DNA of 64,000 nucleotides from contig JACEFZ010003503.1 of NCBI GenBank assembly GCA_014155875.1, forward strand, positions 431,001 to 495,000, read 5' to 3'. Under the pieces are notes generated by a model that was not told the DNA's origin, searched no databases, and saw only the letters and a program-made list of their open reading frames with translations. This stretch comes from Cepaea nemoralis (taxonomy: Eukaryota > Mollusca > Gastropoda > Stylommatophora > Helicidae). The translations under genes and the position numbers were made by a program. This document shows positions 11,901 through 21,779 of the stretch, one piece after another. Each line of letters begins with the position of its first letter. Within the stretch, counting starts at the first letter, position 1.

Positions 11901-13017
11901 CTATAATTTCCTTCCAAGATCACACATTCCAAACAAAAGACATCACACTTTAGCACAAACAAAACAGAGGCGAGGACTATAGCTAAAGAAGAACAAACAA
12001 CAACAATTCCGCTAAACGAAACGAAACAAATGATATTGACAACAGGTGTAACCAGGCTGTTCAATTCTCTGGACTTATCAATCACTCTTCTCATATTCAC
12101 ACAGACAATGATACACCACCTCGCTCTCATCTCACGACTACACTCGCATCACGACAACCTAACGTGTCTACACTATTATTTCAAAACCGAACCATTTAGA
12201 CGCCAATTCAACATTCCAGCAATCATTCACTAGAATCTACACGTATTTATCTCCTCAAAACACATTGACACAAGACATGTTAACGCCACTCTTATATTTT
12301 ATCTATGTACTTTCACCTAGGGGACGTCATCACACCTTCCTTACGACGAACAACTGTTCGACTATAGTTATACTCCCGTACGAACACCGCACAACTAGAC
12401 GAATTATTCCAGAGGACTTTCTCAATTCACTGCTTTCTCGCAACTTCTATTGTTTTCACTGCACTATCTACTATCTCTTCAAAACAAACCTCATTCCAAC
12501 AGATCCCTAATTTCGTAACTATCATTCTATACTTCTCCACACACAACAACTTTCTTCTTCCTCCGCAAGCACGACGTAACTCGTATATTTCAAGCGTCCA
12601 CAGTCTACTATTTTTATTCACACGTTCAACTGGCTATTTTACACACAGGATACTCAGTTCTTCTTCAATCCATATCTCCTCAGCAGATACTCTCGGTTTA
12701 TTTGTCAACAACAGTATACTTTTTTCTGAAACCCACAAGTAAAACTATCTCAGACACCACGTCATAGCTCTGAGTCCAACTATTTCTAATACTTAGTTTA
12801 TCTCTCACCCTCTACTAACTCTATGCTGTATCTACTCTATTTTAGTCATATAGTGTGTCCAAGTTGAACACTTCACTGTCTCTCAATACATTAACCCGTC
12901 TTTCACTTATAATGTCATCTTCACTATCTGTTGTCAAGTTACTAAAGTACTCAGGTCTTAAGGTCCTAAGGTCTTCTATTTTACTTAAGTCACTTTCTGT
13001 TGTTGAATAAATTTCCG
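8993..13017 (-). other. Hairpin-rich non-coding interior of element N
   Basis: About 4 kb without any convincing coding frame on either strand. The plus strand is strikingly poor in G and full of CCCC and TTTT tracts. At least eight small stem-loops of one pattern (CTGT-TATCT-ACAG type) lie at 9498-9512, 9775-9789, 9936-9950, 10076-10090, 10353-10368, 11108-11122, 11296-11308 and 11428-11442. Arm sequences differ while pairing is mostly kept. Other perfect hairpins are at 9430-9450 (9-bp arms), 9554-9574 (7-bp arms), 10755-10783 (10-bp arms), 10920-10937 and 11474-11490. Function is unknown. Confidence 0.6.
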
Positions 13018-14241
13018 CTAACTGTCTACCACTATTCTTCTTCTTAAATTTCTTCTATATCTTATTGCGTCAGTCTGTTCACTGTTTTCTGTGTACCTTA
13101 CGTAACGTTTGTACCTTCCCATCTCGTCCTCAGATGACACACTAATAATAGTTCCCACATCAGAGTCACCATAGTTTACTGCAGACACGTCGGCTCTATT
13201 CCTATAGTCGTCCCTAAAACGTCTGACTTTCTTTCTCTTCCTCGGTCTTCGTCCCTTAGCCTTCCCTACTGTCTTGTCATATAAACCCGTATTTTGTTTC
13301 AAAGAGTCACTACCCAAAACTCTGTCCGTCCGTCTACTAGCAACTACTCCATATGATGGAGGATCACGCCTCGATTCAGGACCTGCCCGTAGTGTAACAC
13401 TCTCCTTCTCCGAATCATCTGTAATAATATCTGATTCAGCATCACTATAATATTCAGGTGTGGGAATATCTTCTCCGTAACTCTGACAGCTAATATTCCT
13501 ACACCATTTGGGAATTAGTTTCTTGTCTATAGCTGAAGAAGTTGACATGGTACTACCTCTATTTACAACCATACTAACACTTTTCTTCATTGACTTCCTT
13601 TCGTTCTTGGCCCTTGTCTGTCCATCTTTCCCAACTTCAACCTTGTCTCTCTTAGTCAAATGAGTAGGTTTTGACTGATTCTCTATGAAATCAGTTTGAG
13701 TTCCCTTTGTTATCTTGCTGACTGGTTGTACCTGAGTCTGCGTGCTACTTTCTACCGTATTACTTGTCTGCGTCTGTGTCTCTCGGTTTCTTTTCTTTAC
13801 TAATATCGTCTTCTTCTTTTCCTGTCTACTAGTCACATTCGCAACCATTTTAGGACTATTCTGTATTTTACTTACTGGTTCAACTCTGTCTCTTACACCT
13901 GAGTTTAAATATTGTCTTTGTCTTTTTTCAAACCATTCGTCACGTTTTTTCCTAGCGCTTACAGTATAGGATGGCCAACTCCTATAACAGTCTTTCTCAT
14001 GTCCATTTCTGTATCTCTGATCATTGTACCAGCTCCTAGCCTTAGTCATCCTTGGACTAACATAAATGCTTCTATATTGCCCTCTATTTTCATCAACTAG
14101 TGGCTGTCCTCGGCTATTCTTGTTCTCCTTACCTCTTACATTGCTCTGTAACCAGTGTACAAAACATTCTACCTCGCTGACCGCCTCCTTTAACTCTCCT
14201 AACCATGTGGTCACGCGTCCTAAGTCTCTGCTCAGGTACAT
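13018..14241 (-). CDS. 407-residue basic protein of unknown function in element N
   Basis: This is the only long open frame of element N. The N-terminal 35 residues (MYLSRDLGRVTTWLGELKEA and on to VHWLQSNVRG) could form one or two helices. The rest is polar and predicted disordered. It has a Tyr/Arg-rich part (about 60-110), a Gln/Thr segment with ETQTQ, STQTQ and GTQTDF (about 150-190), an acidic segment (EYYSDAESDIITDDSEKE, about 265-285), a strongly basic stretch (KAKGRRPRKRKKVRRFR, about 330-350) and an Arg-rich C-terminus. There is no CCHC knuckle, protease or polymerase motif. By position and basic character it could be a divergent Gag or nucleic-acid-binding protein, but I do not recognise the family. 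Upstream, minus-strand ATG 14358 opens MAEQDTLAQV and a shifted frame reads LALFRNILAEQIHHDTSENY, so the true protein may start further upstream with frame disruption or splicing. Confidence 0.6.
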   Translation of the reverse strand: MYLSRDLGRVTTWLGELKEAVSEVECFVHWLQSNVRGKENKNSRGQPLVDENRGQYRSIYVSPRMTKARSWYNDQRYRNGHEKDCYRSWPSYTVSARKKRDEWFEKRQRQYLNSGVRDRVEPVSKIQNSPKMVANVTSRQEKKKTILVKKRNRETQTQTSNTVESSTQTQVQPVSKITKGTQTDFIENQSKPTHLTKRDKVEVGKDGQTRAKNERKSMKKSVSMVVNRGSTMSTSSAIDKKLIPKWCRNISCQSYGEDIPTPEYYSDAESDIITDDSEKESVTLRAGPESRRDPPSYGVVASRRTDRVLGSDSLKQNTGLYDKTVGKAKGRRPRKRKKVRRFRDDYRNRADVSAVNYGDSDVGTIISVSSEDEMGRYKRYVRYTENSEQTDAIRYRRNLRRRIVVDS

Positions 14242-14316
14242 TTTTACTCTTTACGCTATCTCAGCCGAAATAATTCTCACTTGTGTCGTGATGAATCTGC
14301 TCTGCTAAAATATTCC

Positions 14317-14385
14317 TAAACAGAGCTAAACCTGTGCTAGGGTGTCCTGTTCCGCCATGCTGAAAAAAATAGCTAAAACAAAGCA
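14317..14385 (-). other. Possible short upstream exon or start of the element N protein
   Basis: On the minus strand a pyrimidine-rich tract ending TTTTTTTCAG lies next to CATGG, giving ATG at 14358 (MAEQDTLAQV then stop). This looks like a 3' splice site in front of a start codon. A second frame across the same bases reads LALFRNILAEQ and continues. Frames do not connect cleanly to the 407-codon ORF. Speculative. Confidence 0.3.
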
Positions 14386-14754
14386 AGCAACCAATCACAC
14401 AATTATAATTTCCCAAATCCCAACCAGCACAATTCAGTTGGTTATAATATTGTAAGATATTACATTAATCAGAAGAAGCACCAACGATGTCCTGTCTTCG
14501 AAAAAAAAACTCAAACTGGTGGCAATCAGAAGAAGGTTCCTTGTAGATAATGTTCTGTACTCCACTCTAATTAAGGAATTCGGAACCTCACGGGAGACCT
14601 CAAAATTTACAACTCTGAGTCTATTTCTAAATTACTCTGTTACCTTCAGTTCAGTTCAACCAACCAGATCCCGCATTAAGTTTCACTTAGTCTCAGAATT
14701 CAAGTGGTGGAGTTCAGATACCATTTCTCCTCCCTCAGGTATTTTCGTCCTTCT

Positions 14755-15002
14755 CATGGGCTGCCAGAAAATTCTTCAACCCCTGGTTGGGTCACATCTC
14801 ATGGGCTGCCAGAAAATCTTCGACCCCTGGTTGGGTCCCTTCCTTGATTCTCAGGTGGGTCCTTCAACGTCGTTTGGAATGGGTCATAGGATTAACGAGG
14901 CCCAAGGATGGATCAGGTGTGTTGGGTCGTAGGAATGACAAGGCCCAAGGATGGATCAGGTGTTTGGGTCGTAGGATTAACAAGGCCCAAAAATGGATCA
15001 GG
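14755..15002. repeat. Two tandem-repeat blocks in element N
   Basis: Block 1 (about 14755-14847) has two 47-bp units, each with CATGGGCTGCCAGAAAAT and CCCCTGGTTGGGTC. Block 2 (about 14889-15002) has three 40-42 bp units, each with AAGGCCCAAGGATGGATCAG (the last slightly diverged) and GGGTCGTAGG. They lie in the sense-strand leader between the 5' LTR and the ORF. Confidence 0.8.
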
Positions 15003-15339
15003 ATCAGCCAAGGCCCAGCGACAATTGCGTGTCTTAAGAACTTATGGCCCAATCAACGATCATGCTGTCCTGACAACTCCTGATTAGCTCTTTAACTTTG
15101 AGGAACTTAAATTGCTGGTTTGCCCAAACTTTCAGGACAGGATCACTCCTGGTCAATCAAAATGATGTAAGGCAGCGGCTTTGATGGCTCTTGCTAACAG
15201 TCAACCTGCAGAAGGGCGGCCATACAAACTTTCTTCACCGTGACCTCTGCAAAACGGCTGGTACAACAAACTTCTTATCTGAAGTCTTAAAAAAGACTTA
15301 CAAAGGACCACTCCTGGGCGAGCTTTTGGCCTCTGTATT

Positions 15340-15519
15340 CAGATATTATTACTATCTCGTCTTATAACTTGCTGGCCATTTTTTTGTGCGGCTGTTACCA
15401 GGTTCAATAGTTGTTCTTTCACGTGCCGCTTGAATCTTTCCGCGACGTTATTCAACTCCGACTTTGCATAGTTTTGTCTTTTTCATCCTCAGGTTCGCAT
15501 CCTGGTCAAGTGGCTCCAT
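15340..15519 (-). pseudogene. Short frameshifted leader ORF of element N
   Basis: Minus-strand ATG at 15519 lies only 8 bases inside the 5' LTR and opens MEPLDQDANLRMKKTKL before a stop. A neighbouring frame continues NYAKSELNNVAERFKRHVKE, then QLLNLVTAAQKNGQQ and a stop near 15340. Joining needs one frameshift. The pattern suggests a small helical, charged protein or the beginning of a gag. The bases at this ATG (TGGAGCCACTTGACC) are also where a tRNA primer-binding site would be expected, but I cannot match them to a known tRNA. Confidence 0.35.
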
Positions 15520-15527
15520 TTCGTCTC

Positions 15528-15764
15528 TTATAACAGTGTGTAATATAAGACGAAGGCCGGTCGTTTGTTTGTTGATAAAACGTTTATTGGCTTAATATAA
15601 CAAAGCTCCGATGTACACCTCCATTCGGTACTCAAGCTGGGTTCTAACTGCCCATACCAACCCAATACGTCACGATTGAGCATCTCCCCCCCTTTCAGTC
15701 TCAATGCTCAATCGTGCTGTATCTGTGTTTCCCACTAGATCCTAATTATACCCAATACTGTTAC
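15528..15764 (-). repeat. Right LTR of element N (5' LTR)
   Basis: 237 bp, apparently identical to 8709-8945. On the sense (minus) strand it is the upstream LTR and would carry the promoter. Confidence 0.92.
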
Positions 15765-16443
15765 AGTCCTGTAAAAGAAGGGACCATCTGGCCACTCTTT
15801 GGTTAGTTGGCGTTCCCCTGGTGATAAATGTCAACGGACTATTGTCTGTTTCAATGATGAAATGTTTACCTAAAAAAAATCTGGACAATTTACGTACCGA
15901 GAACACAAGAGCGAGGGCTTCAAGTTCCGGCGTGCTGTAATTTCGTTCGCTGGTGTTCAGTTTCCGGGAGACGTAGTATACCGGGTACAACACTTGGTCG
16001 TGTTCTTGAAGTAGTACCCCTTCAATGGCTACGGAGCTCGCATCGCATCTTAGCCTGAAAATAGTGCTAAGATCGGGTAATTTTAGAATGGGTTCCTTGG
16101 AAAAATAAGATAGTACTTTCGCAAATGCAGGCCTTAAACATTCGCTATTTACAATGACATTTGGATGTTTGTTTGTTAGTAAATCAGTGAAACACTTGGT
16201 CAATTCAGCAAAATGAGGAATGAATTGTCTATAATAATTCAAAAGACCTAACACACTTCGCAACTGTTTCTTTGTTGTCGGAAGCGACAATTTTAAAATT
16301 CTGGACATTATGTTATCGTCAGTTGATATGAAGCCATTTGAGATCTTATAGCCCAACAATGAAATTTCTTGAAAGGCTATATCAACTTTGGATGGTTTTA
16401 TTGTCAGTCCATGTTGTATAATCCTGTCGAATGTCTGCTGCAG
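15765..16443 (-). pseudogene. RT thumb and RNase H of Gypsy copy 3 (RT core deleted, 3' end split by element N)
   Basis: The minus strand begins inside RT (LQQTFDRIIQHGLTIKPSK, about 16443-16385), with a frameshift around 16404. It runs on through LLGYKISNGF, LGLLNYYRQFIPHF and a full RNase H: LRCDASSVAIEGVLLQEHD (catalytic Asp), PELEALALVFSVRK (catalytic Glu) and ETDNSPLTF (Asp). It stops being open at the AGTC target site after WSLLLQD. The RT palm with the YxDD motif is missing, and the upstream neighbour is the integrase C-terminus. Confidence 0.88.
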
Positions 16444-17366
16444 TGCTGCAGTAAGTCTGTCTGTCCTGGGTTGTTAGAAAAAATTGTACTGTAGTCTTGT
16501 AATACTTGTCTGCAACTGTTAATCTGTGTCTGAGTCAGTTTGGGATTTACCTTTATGTCCTGTAGATTGGTTGTCGTGTCAAGGACTGGTGTTGGTATCT
16601 CGTCAGTATCGTTGTCGTCTGTCTGGTCCACTATTGTTGTGCTTGCAGTCGTCTCCACTTGTTCGTCGTCCCTGTGGTAGTATGGTTTAAGCATGTTAAT
16701 ATGAAAAATTTTGTGTTTGTCCCTAACTGCAATTTCGTAATCTACCGTCGAAATTTGTCGTAGTACTTTAAACGGTCCTTGCCATGAGTCTGTCAGAAGA
16801 TGTCTGTCACTTGGCAATAAGAGAAGAACGTCCTGTCCTGGCGTCAGAGTAATGGTTCTATTTCCTCTGTTAGCGTATTGTCGGTAGATAGCACCAGATT
16901 TTTGTAGTGCTTCTTTAGCTAACATACATGATCTCATAATTCTATCGCGCAATGATGTTACATGTTCATATGATGAAATGGGTGTACAAATGGTTTTACT
17001 TTCAGTTAACATAGAATGGTACAATGATAATGGGCCGCGTGGTTTGGCACCATACACGATTTCGAATGGTGAGAATCCAGTGCTGGAATGTGGCACTTCT
17101 CTATATGCAAATAAAATAGCAGGCAGATACGTGTCCCAGTCTTCGGGATGCTCTTGGGTTACTTTTGCGAGCATATGTTTAAGATCGCCGTTGATCTTTT
17201 CTATGATACCTGTGGAGTGTGGATGGTATGGGCTGTTGAAGCATTGCTTCACCCCCAACATTTTAGTAAATGCTTGTGTAGCTGCGGCAATAAACTGGCT
17301 ACCCCGATCTGAAAGAATGGTGTCAGGGAATCCTACCCTTGCAAAAATATGAAAAAATACTTCCAT
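16404..17366 (-). pseudogene. Integrase core and C-terminus of Gypsy copy 3
   Basis: The minus-strand frame opens with VFFHIFARVGFPDTILSDRG (second catalytic Asp of DDE) and the catalytic Glu in HSTGIIEK. FAYREVPHSSTGFSPFEIVY and the C-terminal FKVLRQISTVDYEI and HINMLKPYY module, shared with copy 2, follow. The integrase zinc domain and first catalytic Asp are absent: an in-frame deletion joins the integrase directly to the gag coiled coil. Integrase sits upstream of the RT remnant on the coding strand. Confidence 0.88.
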
Positions 17367-17705
17367 GATATCTTTGGAAGTTTCTGCTTTCAGCTGCTCA
17401 ATTTTTAGCTATACTTCGTGCTCTTCTCGTTTAATTCGAGCATTCATTTCTAGTTCTTCTTTCCTGGTTTGGGATGTAATTTCAGCTTTTCTTATTTCCG
17501 CATCTGCTTCTGCTTGCTTAAGTTTTAAAGCATTATCTAATCCTGCTTGTTTTAAAGCTCTTTCGGCAGCTCTTTCATCACGTTCATTAATCTTCTCCTG
17601 TTGTAGGAAGTATTCTGCAAACTTTTTCTCACTCCAGGCTCTCAACTCTTCACCAGTATAGTTCATTTTTAAACCCATTTCAATGTACTCGTTCAAACTA
17701 GCCAT
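17367..17705 (-). pseudogene. N-terminal gag coiled coil of Gypsy copy 3, fused to integrase
   Basis: Start at minus-strand ATG 17705 (MASLNEYIEMGLKMNYTGEE), chosen because it aligns with the gag starts of the other copies. A Glu/Lys/Ala-rich coiled coil follows to KREEHEV. One TAG stop (17409-17411) interrupts the frame. Downstream codons (LKIEQLKAETSKD) stay in phase and run straight into the integrase core. Capsid, zinc knuckles, protease and integrase N-domain are all missing, about 2.5 kb relative to copy 2. Confidence 0.8.
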
Positions 17706-18452
17706 GATGAACAAAATGTATGATGAAATCGATAGACACAAAATTAATAAAGTTGTTAGTAATTTGAGTTCAAAGGTTTACAGTATTTAATATTATAGCT
17801 AGTGTTTAGGCCTGCAGAACGAAAATATAAGAAAGAGGAAAAAATTTTTATACTCAAGTACTCCTGAGATAATGTGTTGGGCAATGGCTGCTTACTACTG
17901 CTCGAAACCGCACTGGTTTTTGCTTTATGTCGGCAAAAATATTTTGGAGTTTCCGAGGGACAGGTGTAGATGACCCCAAACAACCTGTTCTTTTTGGACT
18001 AAGAGAAATTAGAACATGTGCAAGTGTGTGGTGTATGCAATGTCACTTAAGTTTTTGTAGGTTTATATGTCGTCAAGTATTGTTGTTAGTCGTATCACCA
18101 CAAACAACAACTTTCTATTCACACTTTCCACTCGTTCCGCTTACACTATCACTCCTCAATGACATTCAAGGACATGGCCGCCATTTTGTTTTTGTCACTT
18201 TGATGCCTCGGTTGCAATTTTCTAAGTTCAAAAACGTAATTTTTCTTTGATTAAATTAACTCACACAATGATATTTATGTTCTAAACTATAACGCACACG
18301 CTTTCTATACTAATAATTATAATTAACTTATCCAAAATTTTGACCGCAGTCGCTATGTTCACATTTGTTACAAAAAAAAATTCTATCTATTATCGGCACA
18401 TTTCTGTAAACAGTTGATTCATAAACCGGACGAAGGCCACCGCGTTCGCACT
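17706..18452 (-). other. 5' leader of Gypsy copy 3 with presumed primer-binding region
   Basis: Non-coding leader between the 5' LTR and gag on the minus strand. The bases just inside the LTR include GGTGGCCTTCGTCCGG. Copy 2 has GTGGGTGCTCGTCCGGG at the same place, so TCGTCCGG may be part of a conserved tRNA primer-binding site. I cannot name the tRNA. Confidence 0.5.
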
Positions 18453-19081
18453 TGTCAAAGTCTTGCTTAGGGCAAGAATTAGGGCTCGTCACTTGACAAA
18501 GTACGATCTTAATTACACTAGCTAAACAACACAAGGCTAACCGCCGATAAGATATTTCGTGCTATTTATTCGCGCACTGCACACATCGTGAATCAATACA
18601 CGCTTCGCGCAATCACAAGTTACAATATACAATGGATTACAACAGTGCAAGTAATCAATACATCAATACAATAGAAGATATCAATGCACTCCAACTTACA
18701 AGTCACACAGACACGCACTCCCTCTCAAGCTGTCAAACAGGCTAGCTTTCACGACATGCAACAACTCTCAGCCGCTTTCACACGTCTGTCTCTGACGACC
18801 GTCCAGCTCAGTCTGACTGGACACAGCACACTCTCTAGTAGCGCTTGGTTTAGCACGCGTGACCCCTCACGGTTCACGCTGTGTGCTAGCTGCCTGCTTA
18901 GCATCGTTCAGCGCTTATCGCCTGTAGTGCTTATAATAGCCCAGCGCTACACTATCGAGCGCTGGCTGCCTGGCGCTAGTGAGGCCGCCGCATTATAACT
19001 ATAGGGCTTATAATATCTCGGCGTTGTATTGTCGGACGTTGGTGCAGACAACGCGTTCTATCCTCGGGTGAGACTCTGACA
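18453..19081 (-). repeat. LTR of Gypsy copy 3 (5' LTR)
   Basis: 629 bp with TG...CA termini, the same length as 6690-7318. GACC at 19082-19085 completes the TSD. Without element N the whole insertion is about 5.3 kb, shorter than the 8.8-kb copy 2 because of two internal deletions. Confidence 0.92.
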
Positions 19082-19085
19082 GACC

Positions 19086-21779
19086 CCACACAAATTAACA
19101 CAACACCAGCTCTTCTGATCTTATCCTTCCTGTTATGTTGTGTTCACACTTAATAACATGCTGTAGAATTGCATTGGTAGGATTATACATGCCTATGTAA
19201 CTTTTGCACAGTGATGTTCTTGGTGGTGACCTGACCAGAAGAGGGAGGCAGAGAAAAGAAGATCCCCACACATGAGATGGAAGATAACCTCAGGCCTTGA
19301 GCAGAGCAAGGGCAGCCTTCAGGGTAGCTTTACTGGCAAGTACTGAAACGGATCCATCAGTCCATGGACCCAGGCTCAACCCAAATCTACCACTCAGAGG
19401 TGACTTTTTCTCGTGCCAACAAACCCAAATCAATCAGAGGAAAATGAGAGACATCACCACACAAAAACACGATAAGACTTACTAAGATTCTTAGAGAACT
19501 TTTCTTACACTGAAGGATGTCTTATAGAAAACTCATGATCACCATTTGATTATTATTCATGATTGATTGTCTGTAATTGGTCCTGATTTGCATTTTTTCA
19601 CATTGATCATGTCATTCTGAACAGATGTCAAAAATGTGGAAATGTTTAAGACAAGGCCAAAAGACACAGGCCCAATCAATAAATTCTATACACAGTAACT
19701 GAATCTCCTAAATTCATTTCAGTACAACCTGTCTGTTAATTATCTGTTTATTTTGTGTAAACAAGATGTCAATGCCTACCAGTATTTGTTAAATATTTAT
19801 TTAGCAAACAAACTAACTCAAATGAACAAAGGGAAATATCTATTGACTGTTCCAGACCCATGCTACATTTCACCTGATTCATACTGAGGAATTCTTTCAG
19901 ACTTTTCACAGAATGTCAAGGGGGTTCGAGAGCTATTAGATTCCTGGTGAAGGGGCAGAGTCAAATCTAGTGTTCACTATTCCCCAAAAGAGGACCACTA
20001 ACTTCTAGACAAACAATAAAACCGAGTCTGTAATACTTCAAGGGTCGTATTCTTGATTTATTTACATATTGAAAGTGGATGAGGCCCTGCTTCTTAAACC
20101 AGAACATGGGTAATGCACAACAGTGATCCCCAGTCCCTTCAGAATATACGACAGTATTCCTATCGTATTTCATATTATTAATGAATTGAATGCTAGTTTA
20201 TCAAATAACTAGTGATGCTAATTATATAGACTATAATTGATAGTCGTAATATTATTAGAATAGTATCATACTGTGCTAGGTTATGCATTCGCTAAATTAT
20301 TATTGGTAATTATATGATTCATTTCATTTGCATATATGTAACTACTTAACATATATGTGGTAGATAATAATCATGTATCTGTATTGTCTAGCGTCGTGTG
20401 AATTGAAAGAATGCATGTACGGGGAATTAACAAAAAACAATACACATTCCACTGAAAATATTCCATGCGAACAATAACAATACAATAGAGAATATTTCAG
20501 TACACATGTATACAGATTTTAATGTACTCATTCCAAACTATACATAGTAAATAGATATAGTTATAGCATAATCTAAAGAACACATATAGTGTACTTCAAT
20601 AGAACAATGACTATATGGATAACATAAAGGTTATTCAATAACAACATGTTAGGTGAATTTGGCGAATGACGGATGGATAATGTTCGCTTTCAGTAAGCTC
20701 GACATACTGCGATTCAGGCGTCAATGGAGGTCAGTTGCTCATAGAAGCTAGTAATGACATTGGGTATTCAACACAGGATATCTTTTTAGTTACTGTAGGT
20801 GCTCGGGGTTACAGAGCCCTATAGTTTGTTTTACGAGGAGTCAGACGTTCATACGCGACAACAGCCAAAAGAATAATAGATGCACTGGCGGCGTCTGGAC
20901 CTTGATTTTATTTACAAGTGGTCGATTCGTGTATACGCGATAACAGCCATAAAAATAATAGATGTGCTGGCGGCGATCGAGACTTGCTTTTAATCCTGTG
21001 TCTGATGTCCACACGTTCTATGCTGTCTCATTGGAGCATTCTGTATCCCAACGACGATGGCTTCGTAGATCGATTACGACTAAGAGTAATTTACGTTGCC
21101 TTCGTCATTCGTATAATCAGATAAAGTAAATGTTTTTCAAACATTTTTTTTGTGAGGGGGCAGCTGTCATATAGTAAATGACAGGCAGGTAGAGCGTGAA
21201 CTGATGTGCACACATATCAGTGAACAAAAATAGAGAGAATAGCACGATGTAGCACGATGAACGCTACGTCACCAAGTCGCGTTGATTAACAACACGACCG
21301 TCTCTTAGACACACTCTAGCTTCAGCCTTCAACAAGGGCAGACACACCGCAGCACTACACGTACACCAGTACATACGATTCATTATGACGCTCTAACACC
21401 CTCGCCGATTGACAACCAGTAGTTCACTCAGACGACCACATCTACGATTAGCCAACAACACTCATCAACCGCAAGACATCGATCTCAGGTGCTGAGTAGT
21501 TTTAGCATGTCCACTTAGTCTCAAACGCCGACCGACCATGCTGAGAGATCCTGTAGGATTAACTGGCGGTGGACGTTAGCACCAGTCTCCAGACACACAC
21601 ACCAAGAGGTACGTGGTTACAACACGGGCATTGAGGGAGGAGTGATAGTGAGAGTTGTAGCGGGAGTACGCTGCATCCAGTGAAAGGTATTAAAGGCATG
21701 AGTGCTGCCGGCTGGATGGTGTTCTTGTCATCCGTGTTATAACATAACCTCCTGATGAAATAAAAATCACCTGATCATC
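19086..21779. other. Region without a recognisable gene
   Basis: AT-rich sequence with no convincing coding frame. Frames at 19297-19485, 19967-20173 and 20918-21124 are short and lack motifs. The only structure noted is a diverged pair of repeats near 20839-20995. Confidence 0.5.
20839..20995 (+). repeat. Diverged tandem pair, about 78 bp unit
   Basis: Two units share CATACGCGACAACAGCCA / TATACGCGATAACAGCCA, AATAATAGATG and ACTGGCGGCG / GCTGGCGGCG, followed by a run ending TTGATTTTA / TTGCTTTTAA. Confidence 0.6.

Larger units (their letters stand above)
8709..15764 (-). mobile_element. Element N: young LTR retrotransposon without recognisable pol, nested in Gypsy copy 3
   Basis: This 7,056-bp element has two 237-bp direct terminal repeats that appear identical by eye, and a 4-bp TSD (AGTC). 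The sense strand is minus, judged from a purine tract (CATGGGGAGGT) beside the left LTR and the coding direction. Sense order: 5' LTR, short leader frame (15519-15340), tandem repeats (15002-14755), 407-codon ORF (14241-13018), about 4 kb of hairpin-rich non-coding DNA, pre-PPT hairpin, PPT, 3' LTR. I found no protease, RT, RNase H or integrase motif in any frame. It is therefore non-autonomous, or depends on proteins I cannot recognise. The identical LTRs imply a very recent insertion. Superfamily is unassigned; 4-bp TSDs occur in Gypsy and BEL/Pao elements. Confidence 0.85.

Noticed and set aside
11071..12510. Plus-strand frames of 60-90 codons in element N
   Set aside because: G-poor composition reduces stop codons on this strand; the peptides are Ser/Thr/Leu-rich without motifs, and the element's coding strand is minus.
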